The position numbers and the translations under genes were made by a program. DNA of 64,000 nucleotides from Zingiber officinale. Its lineage: Eukaryota; Streptophyta; Magnoliopsida; Zingiberales; Zingiberaceae. The stretch's first letter is position 1, and each line of letters opens with the position of its first letter. The DNA is taken from contig NC_056000.1 in assembly GCF_018446385.1 (NCBI RefSeq), positions 47,896,722 through 47,960,721 of the forward strand, in the 5' to 3' direction. This document shows, in pieces, positions 13,677 to 26,380 of the stretch. A model generated the notes under the pieces. It saw only the letters and a list, made by a program, of their open reading frames with translations. It did no database searches and was not told the origin of the DNA.

Positions 13677-14453
13677 AGCTGTTACATTGAGGGTTTTGCA
13701 AATGCCTGGCAGTCGTCCCTCTGGTTCTCTTATGTATACTATCAATAGCTTTAGTGTATCGAAGATTGATAAATTAGGACAGATCAATCAGGCAAGGCTG
13801 GATCAGGAGCACTGGATTATTGGGCAAGTTTCGGTATCATCAACCCATAAGTCCACCCATTGACAATGGGGAAAATACTGAATTTGTTGTAACCCTAACC
13901 AATCTACTCAGATTGTGTTTGTTCCCTTTTTTTTTTTTTTTATTTATATCACTTCTTGTAAGGGATGGTGACTCACCAACAGGTGTGGTAGAGTTTGCTA
14001 CAAGTTCCCCCAAGTTATTCTTTTGCTTGGATAAGGATGCTAATTTTCATATAAGCAGGTATAAACCACAAATCACTCATTAAATCAGTTTATCTAATCG
14101 CCATAATAAAATCTGATCCATAGATTCCATTGTGTCTTTCCAGCGTGCTTGTTCATGTCCATCTCAGCCTTTGCAGCATGATCCATATTACAAGTGATCT
14201 CAAGGCTTCCTGATGCAAACCTCAGCAGTAATGTATTTTAGATCACCGCGTAGTCGGTTTGATGGATTCGACCTCGATGTGACCAAATGCTAAGGTAAAG
14301 GTTTGATGGATTCGACCTCGATGTGACCAAATGCTAAGGTAAAGGTTTAGAACTTGTATCGAAGAGGTAAGCTAACCATTATTATTATCCTTCTTGTCAT
14401 GAGAACTTGATCAAGTGCAAGAGTTCATGTCTTTTATTTTCATAGTTACTCTC
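13677..14453. other. 3' flank between two convergent genes
   Basis: This interval holds the probable 3' untranslated regions of the CID-domain gene (plus strand) and the WRI-like gene (minus strand). Apart from a perfect 44-base duplication I see no further structure and no coding sequence. Confidence 0.6.
14256..14343. repeat. Perfect 44-base tandem duplication
   Basis: The two units at 14256-14299 and 14300-14343 are identical; each begins ggtttgatggattcgacc. The identity implies a recent local duplication. It lies between the 3' ends of two convergent genes. Confidence 0.95.
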
Positions 14454-15971
14454 CTAAGCAAAACTATTATCAAAAAGGAGATCCAAACGATCATTATTGT
14501 CGTCATCAAAATCTGATAGACGAGAACAAATGACCGCACGGTGATGATCGTAATGCTGCAACAAAACATCAAAGAGACTGCGCTGATGATCACCGAAAGA
14601 GAACATGGCTTCGTCAAGTGGGAAGGTGAAAGATTTTAACTCTCTCGGTGTCATTGATGAAGGTGATGGCGATGACAACGGTGAGCTCGGGCTGTGCTTG
14701 AGCGAGTAGGAGGCCGAGTCGAGCGAGTAGGAGGCCGAGTCGAAGTTGGTGATCGCATCAGGGCCTCTTAGCATGATCGCAGCCAAATCATATGCACGAG
14801 CCGCTTCATTCTCGCTCTCTAAATAATTTAGTTGAGAAAATACAATTCAATATGTTTTAACCATCAAGAATTATAATACAAATTAAGAACAAAACAACAA
14901 ATTTGGAGAAGAAAAAAGCAAAGAGAGGCATTTTACCGAAGGTTCCCAAGTAGAGATACTTCTTGTCAAAATCCTTTTTAATTCTTGCTTCCCACCTACC
15001 GTTGTGGTGATGCCTAAGAAAATTATAAATTGAAATAATTTCAAAAACTTGTCTATTTTTTATAAAATAATGAAAAAGAAATTCTAATAAAATTTGATTG
15101 AACAACTTTGGATAATTTACCTGGCGACTCCACGATACTTGGAGAGGCCTCTTGAGAATCCATTGCTCTTGCGCCTCAGACAAGCCAAGTAGTTCTCTCT
15201 GCTCATGCCCTTCATTTCTTCACACTCTTTTGTATACTTCTCCAGCTTCATTAAAGCCACAGCACAAATTATGCTTATCGAATAATTACACTGTCGTTTA
15301 ATTAGCTGATCGATTAAAAAGTTTTTCGATATTAGAAGAAGAAGAAGAAGAGCAAACTGGAAAATTTAATGGTGTCGTTGGCCCCCAGTGTTTGAGAGCA
15401 GCAAGATCATGAGCACCAGCTGCATCCTTCTCATCATCATAAGCACCTGCAATTAATCAATCAGCAAACTCTATAACTTCTGGTTGTTTTTTGATTTTTC
15501 CTATGACGTATTTGTCTTGGTTTGATTCACCACTTACCCAGATAAACTATAGCACCAGATGAAAATCCATTTTAAAAGAAGAGAAAGAAAAACAAACAAA
15601 CAGAAATGTCAATCACTCATCAAAGAAAGAAAAAACAATGAAAGAAAGGAAGCTAATTGAAACTCGTGAGCAGATCGAACAACTTTGTCTTCCTTTCTTG
15701 TTGTTTGTTGGATTCCTGAAGTTCTTGTCCCACAGATGAGCCTCAAACTTCCCTGTCCATCTATGCCTAAAATTTTAAATAATAAACAAACAAGCAAATA
15801 AATAGATAGATAGATACAGTATGATTTTAGGAAGAACAGAGTAGTGAGTTGATTAAATATATACCTGGTGACTCCTCTGAACACTGAGGTTCTCCTCTTG
15901 CTTGGTGTCTTGTCCTTTGAGTTTTTGGGCTTGCGAGAAGAAGATTCGGAAGGAGATGGAGAAGTCACCAT
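14454..15971 (-). CDS. WRINKLED1-like double-AP2 transcription factor
   Basis: Seven exons on the minus strand: 15971-15865, 15766-15684, 15546-15538, 15446-15358, 15245-15121, 15013-14937 and 14818-14454, giving 855 bases or 284 residues. Phases agree at each join. Two AP2 DNA-binding domains are present: the first starts at about residue 29 ([20 protein letters not shown]), the second at about 132 ([18 protein letters not shown]), joined by the linker [20 protein letters not shown]. This is the WRI subgroup of the AP2 family; members activate glycolytic, fatty-acid or cuticle lipid genes in the nucleus. The length is closer to WRI3/WRI4 than to the roughly 430-residue WRI1. The acidic C-terminus ([15 protein letters not shown]) could be an activation region. 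The second exon's donor is weak (caaa then gttgtt). A 21-base repeat near 14700-14745 duplicates SASYSLD. A TATA box lies about 70 bases upstream of the ATG. Confidence 0.88.
15538..15546 (-). other. 9-base micro-exon of the WRI-like gene (IYL segment)
   Basis: On the minus strand tttatctgg is bracketed by tatag and gtaagtgg, a good acceptor and a near-ideal donor. Together with phase-1 neighbours it supplies Ile-Tyr-Leu between NNKKGRQ and GAYDDE, exactly where WRI1-type genes are known to carry a 9-base exon for Val-Tyr-Leu. Without it the AP2 strand would lack three residues but stay in frame. Confidence 0.85.
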
Positions 15972-16036
15972 AAAATCTAGTGCTTCAGCTTGTTAATTAA
16001 AAAACAAAAAGTAGGGTTCGAAGAACAACACATGGA

Positions 16037-16045
16037 TTATTTATA
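16037..16045 (-). promoter_or_regulatory. TATA box of the WRI-like gene
   Basis: The minus strand reads tataaataa about 66-74 bases upstream of the start codon, leaving a short 5' leader of roughly 40 bases if transcription starts about 30 bases downstream. Confidence 0.6.
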
Positions 16046-18696
16046 CAGAGGTGGAGGATGAACTTTGAAGGTAAAGGAAAGAAATTAATGTTGAATAATT
16101 GTCTGTTGTTATTGAGTGGGTGTACATGTTATTTTTGTAATCTTTTAATTTTTATTTTGGTATACTGTAATTTTTAATGATACTAGATCATGTGGTAAAT
16201 TGCTTTTCCCATCCCCTCTAACAGCCCACCCCCCTCTCTAGAATGAATGGAAAAATAAGAGGAGAAAGACAAATTTCTTTAGTAGGTTTTGTTTTTAAAA
16301 GATTTTGTCGATGTACTGGAGTAAACCGTCCGTCTCCATAATTGGGTAGGTAAGAATTTGGATACATAGATTAATAAATAAATAATTTTACGAAACTCGA
16401 TCAATTGTAACAAAAAGTATAATATGTCATCCCAACAGCTTTAGTTTATAAGATCGACTGTACAACTATATATGAGGAGTTAAATCGAGAACATGTAATT
16501 GCTGAGAGTCGACTCTTATCTATTGTTACAACTTTTGGTCAGCAATAGCCAATCCAACCCTACCTCGGAGTTACGAAACTCGATCAAACTTTGTGTGTTA
16601 GTCGATTTGATAAATGATCAAACTAATAAAGTTATTGGTTGGATTGAGGGAAATCAGATCTTCTATCATTAAAATTTTCTATCCTCGGGTTCCATTTGTC
16701 ACCTTAGTTCACCGATAGTGGCCTTTTACCACTAGCCCGATCAGGACTATACCCTAGGGGGAAGGTAAGCCTAGGGGGATCACTGCCCACGTGATCGTCG
16801 CTAGAATCCGGACGACAGAGGAAAGTCTGTTCAGATCTGACCAGATTTTGACGTTGATTATGTCGGTGGCGATTCTCCAGAGTTCACCTTCCCTCCAAAG
16901 TATAGTGTTGATCGGACCGATGGTCAAAAGTCATCGACGGTAAGTTAAGACGACGAGTAGGACACGGAGAGAGGAGATTTTGAAGACCGAGATTACGATC
17001 TCGGATTGAGGGCAACTTTAAATTGCCATTAAGATGAATCGTTTATTTGATTCTTCACGAAACAAGAAATTAGTTAATTAATGCATTCGTTCTCATCAAT
17101 TAAAATCTTTTTACTTAATTTATGTTTTTGATCGTGACATGCATTGAATAGTCAAATATATCTTTTTTATGTTCAAGAAAAATGTGTGATTTTTTAATTA
17201 ATTATCATGAAATAATTTACTAAAAAATTTATATTATATTATATTATATTATATTAATAATAAATTGGGAGAATAGTATTAATTTATTCATGACAAACGT
17301 GACTGACCTTGTGTGTTACGTGAGCTTGAAATTAATTAAATATGTCCAAAAAAAAAAAAGTTTTATGCGTATATCGAAAGCTTAAATTGAGATGTAACTT
17401 TTTTAATTGATGAGGCAGGTGATAATGAATTTATAACTCAATAAATGCATTATCTTTATGAAAATAATATTAATTCTGTCTATATAAATCACATTTTCTG
17501 AATTTTTTATTTTAAAAATTCATTACAATGTATATTTTTTTAAAATAAAATTCTATAGGCCATATAAGAAAAAAGAAATATTTTAGAAACATTAAGCATC
17601 TTATATTTAAAAATGAGTTTGGTTAAAGTATAATAGTGATGAACTTCATTTTTATTATTTTAAATTCATTTCTAGAACTTATCTCGATTTATTTTAAGTT
17701 TTAGTCTTCATTAGACTTTCTCTTAATTGGTAGCTTGAACAGTTTTGTAAATTAATTTTCACCTATTTTTAGAAAAAAGAAAAATAAAATTATATTAATT
17801 TAAAAAATGATATAAAGCTCTAGCACGACCACTCTTAATCCCCTATTTATTCCCACAGATTAACTTAAATTTATACTATTAATCCCTAATTATCAGATCG
17901 TACCCTTGCTTTCCCTAATGGTCATTGCTCTTTCTATCCATTTAGTAATATGCTTAGATTGCTTGCCCTGGGGTTACAGTCCTAGATCTTATCTCAGGAA
18001 TTTCAAAGTTGAAACTCAGCTGCGTCGAATTATAAGAATATTTTCCTTTAATGACTAGTGAGTCTGGGAAAGCGGGTTGGATCGATTATTTCAAAATTAA
18101 TCTGTTCGAATAATTAAATACTATGCTAACCAAAAATAAAAAATAATAAAAAAAAGTAATGCTTTGATTGCTATTTGTAGAATGACTAATCTTATATTTG
18201 TTTTGGATAGAACTTTGCATTAGTTCATCTTTAATATTTGACCGCGTGATATCACTATCTCATTAAAATTTTGAGCTCCTGGAATTATGGTACAGTAATA
18301 TGACATCTAAATTATTATCTAAATATTTATAGTTTGATTCCAAACTAAAATGCATGTTTTTATAAATAGGATGCATAATCAAAGAATACAGATTTATTAT
18401 TTTTCATTAATTTCAAAGTTAAACACGCTTAGGCAAAAGTAGTACTAGAATGGATAAGATAGCCGCTACGCCTTTTGCCAGCGCTTTCAAGTCAAATTTT
18501 ATTTGATTTCTAATAAGTTGTGAGAGATTCTTGAAGAGCTAGAGTAACTTTCACAAATAGATTTTTTGAAGATTTGAAAAGCTAAAGTGATATAGTAACG
18601 AACAAATAGTATCATATTTAAGGGGAAAATGATAAAGTAAAAAAAAAAACAACCCAAAGATCCTTTCAAACATCCAATGATAATGGCTAAAGCTAA
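16046..18696. other. Intergenic region without recognised genes
   Basis: This AT-rich interval holds no convincing coding sequence. A 5-base microsatellite (tatat-type, about 17231-17256) is present. A more GC-balanced block near 16500-17000 may be an old repeat, but I could not identify it. Confidence 0.55.
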
Positions 18697-20628
18697 GAGC
18701 ATCCATGGTTGTGAATACTTTCAAAGAGCCCCTTTAATATAATATCATGTCAACGTAGTATCAAAAGTAAAAATCTCTCAATTTCTTTCTACTATAAAAA
18801 AATTTCTCAATAATTTTTTCCTGGAGGTCCCATATTTTTTCATTATATATGTTTCTTATTTCTATTTTTTATATTTTAACTTATATATAATTAAATTTTT
18901 ATAGAATTTAAATTTGCTAACAGTGGAATAACATTAATAATTAAAAAATACATAAATATTACCATATATCAAATAAAAAATATAACATTATCACAATTAA
19001 TAAATTATTTTTTTTACTAATTACAACCATAGAGTGCCTAGATATGTTCAACTAAGTCGACTTGAAGATGATGATACAGTTGATTATCACGTAGCTCGCA
19101 ATTTCTCCGAAGGTATTCTTAAAATTCTTGAATGGAGTTTTAAAATATTTGTGACCGAGGATCTCCTTCATGATCCGACCAATTAACTGCATCTCCCTCA
19201 TTCTCAATAATCATGTTGTATAAAATAATGCATATATACATGATATCCTTTAAATTATCCTGGTACCAAAATTATACTGGACCTCTTATCATTGCCCATC
19301 GAGATTGGAGCACTCCAAATGTCCGCTCAACATCATTTCTCGAGGTCTCCCGTCGTTCCTTAAATATTTTTCTCTTGGGATCTTGGGGGCATAGAAAGCT
19401 CTTGACGAAAGTAGCTCATTTCGGATAGATCTCATCGGTCATATAGTATCATTTTATATATTGTGTATTGTTAACGGTAAAATTAACCTCTAATGCATTT
19501 CCTTGCAAGACGTTGTTAAATAAAGATGATTCGTTAAGTACGTTGATATTATTACACGACCCTACAATCCCCAAAAAGGCATGTCATATCCATAAGTCTG
19601 TAGATGTGACTGCTTCAAGGACAATTGTTAGAACGCTATGATCTCCCCGAGTGAACTGACATTTCCAAGCGACGAAGCAATTTTTTCATTGTCATTGCAT
19701 ACAATCAAGACTACTTAACATGCCAGGGAAGCTGTGTCTTTGCTCAGACATTTCAAGCAAATGTTGGATATCAATAACATTAGGTCTTCTCAAATATTGA
19801 GCCTCGAACACTTCAATTATACATCGACAGAAGTTGAATAAGCATTAGATAACAATTGTTTCAGCAATCCATAGATACTCATCATAATGATCAGTAGAAA
19901 CTTCATATGCCAATTGACGAATAGTCGTTATACATTTCTGAAGTGGCGACAAACCTTTCTTTTCCCATTGTATCGACCTTACATTGAAAATATTCTAAAT
20001 GGTTTTTCAAAGCATCAACTATACGATGGAATAACCCTCTTTGTATTCGGAATCGACGTCGAAATATATCATCAGGATATATTGGCTCATTAGAGAAATA
20101 ATTGTTAAAAAGACGAGCATGTCCAACTTCATGATTCCGATTTAAATACCTTCTCCTTTGTGTTTTGTCGGAAGAACTTTGAGTTCATTGACGTATCATT
20201 TGTTATTACTCAATAGCCGGAACATTCTTTATTCATTTATATCATCCGCATCTTTCTTCAATTGATTTATCTAGAATTCACGGAGCATAGAACGATCTAG
20301 ATTTCTAACCATCAAATCTTCTAAGATATTTTCATGGTTGAAAGAAATAAAGAGTTAAGAAAATGATAAGAAGAATGAAATATTAAGAATATATTTATCG
20401 GGAAAAAATTAATTAAAAAGAATTAACTGTTGAATAAACGTTGCTCAACGGTTTTATTTCAACATTTACTAGCCTTTTTTTACTGTTGGTTGGATGTATA
20501 TATTTTTTAATAACAAATATTAAAAAATAATAATTAAAAAAAAATACTAACGACGGAGGTTCGTCTCTTATGCCACGCCACCAATGAGAGCCCTTTCAGC
20601 TCCAAAAGAACTCCTATTGAAGATGCTC
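18697..20628 (-). mobile_element. Decayed PIF/Harbinger DNA transposon
   Basis: The minus strand preserves blocks of a plant Harbinger (DDE_Tnp_4 type) transposase: RRRYLNRNHEVGHARLFNNYF with IYPDDIFRRRFRIQR near 20160-20000, and RNDVERTFGVLQSRWAMIRG near 19345-19280 followed by DIMYICIILYNMIIENEGD. Stops and frame changes are frequent, so the protein is no longer encoded. The ends show short inverted repeats: gagcatc at 18697 and its complement gatgctc ending at 20628, with TA-rich flanks (taa on the left, ttta on the right) as expected for the 3-base TWA target of this superfamily. Length is about 1.93 kb, short for an autonomous copy. The accessory Myb-like ORF was not seen. Confidence 0.85.
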
Positions 20629-21310
20629 TTTAGTAGGCACAAATCAAAAAGATTTTCAAAGATTCACCTATTAATCAATGTAAATTATAACAAATATGCA
20701 CTAAATGATGTTAATCACTCCCTAGTGTTTTTTTAAATATCCAACTATCCGATTAATTTTGAAAATGAAGTGACTTGATTCCATAGAAAATTTCCATTTA
20801 AATCAAAAAATGCAGATGAATCCTGAAACTCGCATTATCTAGAGATCCTATCCCACAAATTATCATTATCATCGAGCCATAGCACTGGGATAATCACTCG
20901 CTAGTTAAACTAAGAGAACGGCGACCAATAGAATCTACCTTTTATCGTGCTTGAATATAAACAAATATTCAATGGCAACTGCCAAATAGACTTTGACAAT
21001 ATAGATCAAATAGCAAGAGAGTGGTGACTAAAGTTAGACTTTTCATTAGGGACAAATATTATAGAGATAAACTTTAAATTAAGAGAGAAGACCGTCTACA
21101 AAATAGAGCAAAAAAAAGATAAACATTCTAAAATAAGAACAAACAAGGGTTAAGAATCAAGGGCACAATAGAACAATATGAAACTTGCAAATAAGAACAA
21201 AGAATGAATTGTAATTTTTTTTCTCTTTAAAAATATTTAAATGCAGTATAAATAAATTAAATTAAATAACAAAAAATTCTCTCTGGATATCATTCTCCAG
21301 CCAACAGCTC
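20629..21310. other. Intergenic, AT-rich
   Basis: No coding or structural features were recognised here. Confidence 0.5.
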
Positions 21311-22134
21311 CTAACGATCATCAAGCCAACTGTCACCGTCGCAGCCAAACTTTGTCTCCGGCGGTGCTCTCCATCCTTCACATCCATAGCACATGCACGA
21401 ACCGCTGCGTCGGTGCATCCCCCGACTCGCGGCTGCGGCGGTTCTCATTCGATCCTTACGATCCGGAAGAGATGAGAAGCCTGCTTGATCGGTACCGATG
21501 AAATATGATGTATAATTATCAACAGAAAAGAGAGACGAGAAACCTACTCGATCGGATCTGGAGAGACACATAAAACTGCGAGATGAAATGAGGGGAAAAA
21601 ATTGTTCTTTTTTGGCAGATGCCAAGCAACTGAAACCATCGAACAGGACGGCGATCGAATGTGAGCTCATTGAGCTTCAACAGATCGAAGAAAATGTAGC
21701 AAAACGATCAGAAACAAGATGTTGAGCGAAGTTATGCAACATAAAAAAGATCAAAGGCGACGGTAAATATCATTTCAATCGACCAAAAAATCGTGGTTTC
21801 AAACCGATTCGAAATCAGGGGGGAAATGGGGAAAAATTGATTTGGGGGAACCCGCGAGGCCGTCACTGCACGACCAATACGCGTGCTCCGACCGCGGGTA
21901 GTCGTCATCACAGCGGCGGTGGCGGCGGCGCACATCTCTCTCCGCACGCACGCAGCAGGAAGCAAGAGAGGAGACCGACGGAGGCCGCTACCAAACCCGG
22001 AAAAGAGGGGGCAGCAGTCCCATCGCAGAGGCCTCCTCGCGCCCGGCGCGGTGGAGGACGTAGAGGCAGACAACCATCGCCGCCGCTGCTCGGATAAGAT
22101 CAAGTAGTTGCCTCTCCTAAAACCCTAGCAGGGT
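21311..22134 (-). other. Possible transcription unit of unknown function
   Basis: A TATA box and telo-box lie just upstream on the minus strand, and the first 300 transcribed bases are GC-rich like a plant 5' exon. Open frames exist (for example 22103-21732 without a clear ATG, and 21670-21311 starting near MSSHSIAVLFDGFSCLASA), but none resembles a family I know and no spliced model was convincing. It could be a non-coding RNA, a gene with small exons, or a decayed gene. Treat as a region to test for expression. Confidence 0.3.
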
Positions 22135-22144
22135 CCTTTTATAG
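22120..22144 (-). promoter_or_regulatory. Candidate core promoter: TATA box and telo-box
   Basis: The minus strand reads ctataaaagg at 22144-22135, followed closely downstream by a telo-box (aaaccctaa-type; plus-strand aaaccctа at 22120-22127). Telo-boxes near the start site are typical of translation-related and snoRNA genes in plants. Confidence 0.5.
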
Positions 22145-22149
22145 CGAGG

Positions 22150-25100
22150 AGAGCGACGGATGGACGGTCCTGATTCCATAAACAAACCCACAAATCAACA
22201 ACCAACGGACGAGATGAAACCTGGCTCCCGCCTTCCCCGTCGGCCAGCCACAAGGCTCCTCTCAGATTTCCCGGCGCCGACGAGCAGTTTCCTCTCAGAG
22301 AACACTCTGTTTGCGCCTTGTTCGATGGCTCAAAACTGTTTGAGCTTTGTTTTTCTTCTCTTCTTCTTGCTATGGATCATTCTCATCGAGATTTCACCGC
22401 ACATATCAAAGACAAGACGAAGATCGAAGATACGATCAGCCGCCAAACAAGTTCGCACTGAAATCTTAAAATTGTACAGTAGAATTCATAGCTAGATCAT
22501 GAGCAGCATGCATCTACTGATGCCTCTGTTCTTGGTGCCTTTGTTTGGCCTTTTAGGAGGTCAACGACTGATAACTCACGTAGAAAGTTTAAATAATTGG
22601 AATATTGATAAGGATACATCAACTAATCATGCAGGATCAGGAATTCAGGATGGTTTAGTTTAGATTGTGTTTTAACACTCACTTCCCTCATATTCTCTAG
22701 ATCGCCAATATAGAGGAATTTGTATGGCACTATTGTCTAGTTCAAACACCTCGACAAGTCAAAAGATGATTTTTGTGATATTTTCCTATGTATAAAACAA
22801 ACACACCAACTCATTGATTAGTTCTAACTCAAAGTATATGTTCACTAGAACACTCAAGTTGGACCCCATAATTTTACAACTCGTTTAGATTGAGTGTAAT
22901 TAATGGTACCGTTGTGACTCATGTTATTAGATTTATCTAACCTATATATCAGGTACGATAGAAACGTGTGACATGACCACATATGTTTAATAAAATAATT
23001 AAGTACTTCAAGGTCTTGTAAAGTGATGATCTTGATGTTGATGAAGCTCATGGCCCTTAACTTAGTTGGAGAGCAGGGAGAAAAGAAAGGGTATGTATCC
23101 CTTAATAGGTAACCTGGATTTTCGAGGGGATGAGTTTTAAAAATTTAAAACATTAGTGTAAGTAGATTTTCACACTACAAAGTTTAGATTTCAAATTTAA
23201 GGAGCTAAAAACGAATTTAAATTTAAAATTTTCAACCTTAGCCTTTGGTTCTAGTTGAAACAATGATCTATCGATTCCCAAATCTTATTTATGATTCAAA
23301 GTTAAAAAATTATTTATCTTTGTAAGGTTACAAACATAATCCCACATTGTAAAACACATGAGAAAGATCATGGGTTTATAGGAAAAAGATATCTCCATTG
23401 ACATGAGGTCTTTTGGGTAGAGCCCAAGAGCAAAATCATGAGGGTTTAGTCCAAAGTGGACAATATCATGAGATATTTTAGGTAGAGCCCAATATCATGC
23501 AAATGGACTTCTATTCCTATTTAAATAATCATCTTAAATAATAATCTAATAAATAAAATTTATATTTTACAATTTTCTTTCAAATAATGAAACATGAAAG
23601 AAAAAAGGAACAACTTATCTCTTTTATTTTTATTGTGGTTGGACAAAGGGAAAAATAATGCTTGTTGGAAAAAAATAGGAAGAAATCGTTACTTTTGAGA
23701 AAACAAAGAGAAGATAAGGAGGAAGAAACAAAAATAAAAAAGAGAGCTAGCTTTACTTTTTTCGTTAGCAACCTTAACTAGTTTTGATGAGCTCGACAAC
23801 GATACAAAGAGAGCAAGACAAAAATCCAAAATAAAGCTATTCTTATTATGCCAACAAAAGAAAATACGAGAAAAGGAAGAAAATGCGAAGGTTAAGGGTT
23901 GTTCTTGTTACTGGAAGAGGGTAGCAGATGATGCTACATTTGTTACTTGCTCAAGAAGAAAAAGAAAAAGAAAGGAAAGTTCTGGTAATTGAGAATAGGG
24001 GAGGAAAAAACTATAGGTTTATTATTATTGAAGAAGAGAAGAAGAAAAAAGAAATGTGAGAAAAGATGAAGAGAAAAATAAAAGAGAGGGCTAAGCAAAG
24101 TATGGCGAGATTCCATCATGCGTAGAGAGAAAAGGGAGGAAAAAAAAATGAAAGCGAATGTTTCTTCACAAACACTCTAATTTATTTTAAACCGATTAAA
24201 CTTATTAATCCTTAAATTTGATTTAGCTATAACTTAACCAAATCAACTCCAAATCAAGTTTGATTTAAACCAACATGATCTTTATCTCCACACCTACTCG
24301 TTGGATTTAGTTCGAATCTAATCTAATTTAAATTTAGTGTCTCACTTTTGTGTTTTACGATTTAGTTTATTATTCTATTTTTTATTTTTAAAATTTAATA
24401 GTTAACCATTCAAGTATACTTTCTTATAAAAATGATATCAAAATGGATAACTTGGGTCAAGACCTTTTCAAATATATAATCAATTTCATTTTTCCGATGA
24501 CAAAGGGAGTGGTCTCACCCCCTATCCCAATGTGGCTACGCCACTACTCTTAATTATAGTCCATCTACTTACAACTACTAATTAAGGGTAGATTCTTCAT
24601 TAAGGGTGGTCCCATAAATGGTGTGCACTAACATTGCTAGCTTTAAACCACACCAAGCAACTTCCTAGTTTTTACAATAATTATCGACTAAAATATTTAA
24701 ATTTTAGAGTAGTCCCCTCTATTACATCATATATAATATAGTGTGCTATATCACTTTTTCCTAAAGCAACATTAATTGTAATGATTAGAGTAACATGATA
24801 ATTAAAAAATTTATAATATTTTAGTGGTATTAAATTTTTTGAGTATTTAAAAATGAAGGTAAATTTCATGAAATTATATTTGATAGATTGTGATGGACTG
24901 CGATATTAAAATGGTTACATTATTTTGTACTAGCTAGTGATAAAAGAAAATTTGATTTAATTGGTCTAATTGACCTAGTTTATTTGACCGGTATGTATTG
25001 ACTTGACTATTCTAACCTATGTGCTTAGTCTAACCAAATTGGTTAGCGTGATGAGATATAGTCCACCTTGAATATATGACTCAATTAACTTTTCTAGTTT

Positions 25101-26380
25101 GTCTGACTTGACCAACTTACCCACCTAACTAGTTAAGTAGTTCAATTAAGCAATTTGACCTAACAAGCAAATAGAGTTCAATTGACCTATCTAACCCAAT
25201 CATTTGATGTATATAATTAGTCAGTCCACTCTACTCGACTCGACCGATACAATTTACACAATTAATCTACTTCTCATCATGACTCAATTGGCTTGCTCAA
25301 TCCATGAGCTTAACCAACTAAGATCTATCTAATTGCCTTAATTAATCTATCTAATTTGCTCATATTTCACAAAACTAACTCAATTAGTTTGATCAACTCA
25401 ACAACATTTATCTACATGTTAAAAAAATTGCCATTATTTATCACTGCATGGCTATTATAATCAATATCACAATCACATTATTGATAAGCTTTATTATTAA
25501 TTATTATTAATTAATAATTGAAAAAAAAAGATTATCACCTATCACACTCACATTTATTGACAAGCTGAACTAACACTACTAATTACTAACAGATTTAACA
25601 ATAATCACTGATCTTTCTCACAACAAATTAAATTAACCATGAATATTTCACCACTAAGGATAGTAACCCTAGTGCATGTTGTGCTGTGGGGCATGGAGAT
25701 GACCATGGTGCATGGGGTGAGAGTTCACCTCCATGCCATATCCATGGACACACACAGTATGAGCACTAATGTTCTTGAGTGAAAAAAAGACAGTCAATAG
25801 TGGCAGCAAAGGCCAAGCTCTGACCATGTACCAGTGACTGCCTCTGCCTCTGCTCTCATAGTAGAGACTTTGGACACACCCACACATACATCCACCATTT
25901 CTATAGATCTCATCTCCAAGATAACTCAGAGAGAACTAATGATGCATCCCTCACATGTGTGTGTTCTCATATTTGCCACCTCTCTCTTTCTCTTTGGTTG
26001 CTTTCATTTCTTTATTTATTTTATCCTCTCACTTTCTCTCTACAGTTCTCAGATGATCATGGCCTCTGCCTATATCTCCCGTGGGCTTCCACCTTTCCAC
26101 TCACAGACCTATCTCCTCTCTTTTACTTCTCCTGAAGCCACCAGGTTCAGCATCATGCTGCATGACTCCCTTCTTTGTGATCTTTGAAAAAGTAGGGCAG
26201 CATGCTGATTCTTTGATATGGCTTGAGGAAGTAGGAAGGAGGAATTAGGGTTTGGACTTGGCAACTGTTTCTTCAGCACATCCCAAGGGAAGTGAAGAAT
26301 CCTGCTAGGGTTCTCATTCTACTGTTTGAAGAACACTTTCTCTAGATTCTCTCTCTCTCTCTTTTTCTCTCCACAACAAA
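22150..26380. other. Intergenic region, AT-rich, no recognised gene
   Basis: Long AT-rich stretch with purine-rich tracts near 23580-24150 and a low-complexity zone near 24950-25420 where ttgacc- and aattgac-like words recur. No protein family or RNA gene was recognised. The last kilobase (about 25.8-26.4 kb) contains CT-rich runs and a tatatat motif and could belong to the promoter or first exon of the MIR319 transcript. Confidence 0.5.

Noticed and set aside
12680-13700. Several open frames antisense to the last exon of the CID-domain gene
   Set aside because: Repetitive Ala/Gln/Val-rich shadows of the proline-rich coding sequence.
21700-21785. C/D-snoRNA-like pair on the minus strand (aatgata ... 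ctga)
   Set aside because: The C box is imperfect and no terminal stem can be formed, unlike the candidate at 51.2 kb.
25675-25745. Small hairpin (ggcatggagatga with ttcacctccatgcc)
   Set aside because: Arms of about 11 pairs only, no known miRNA sequence, and surrounding low complexity; not enough for a precursor call.
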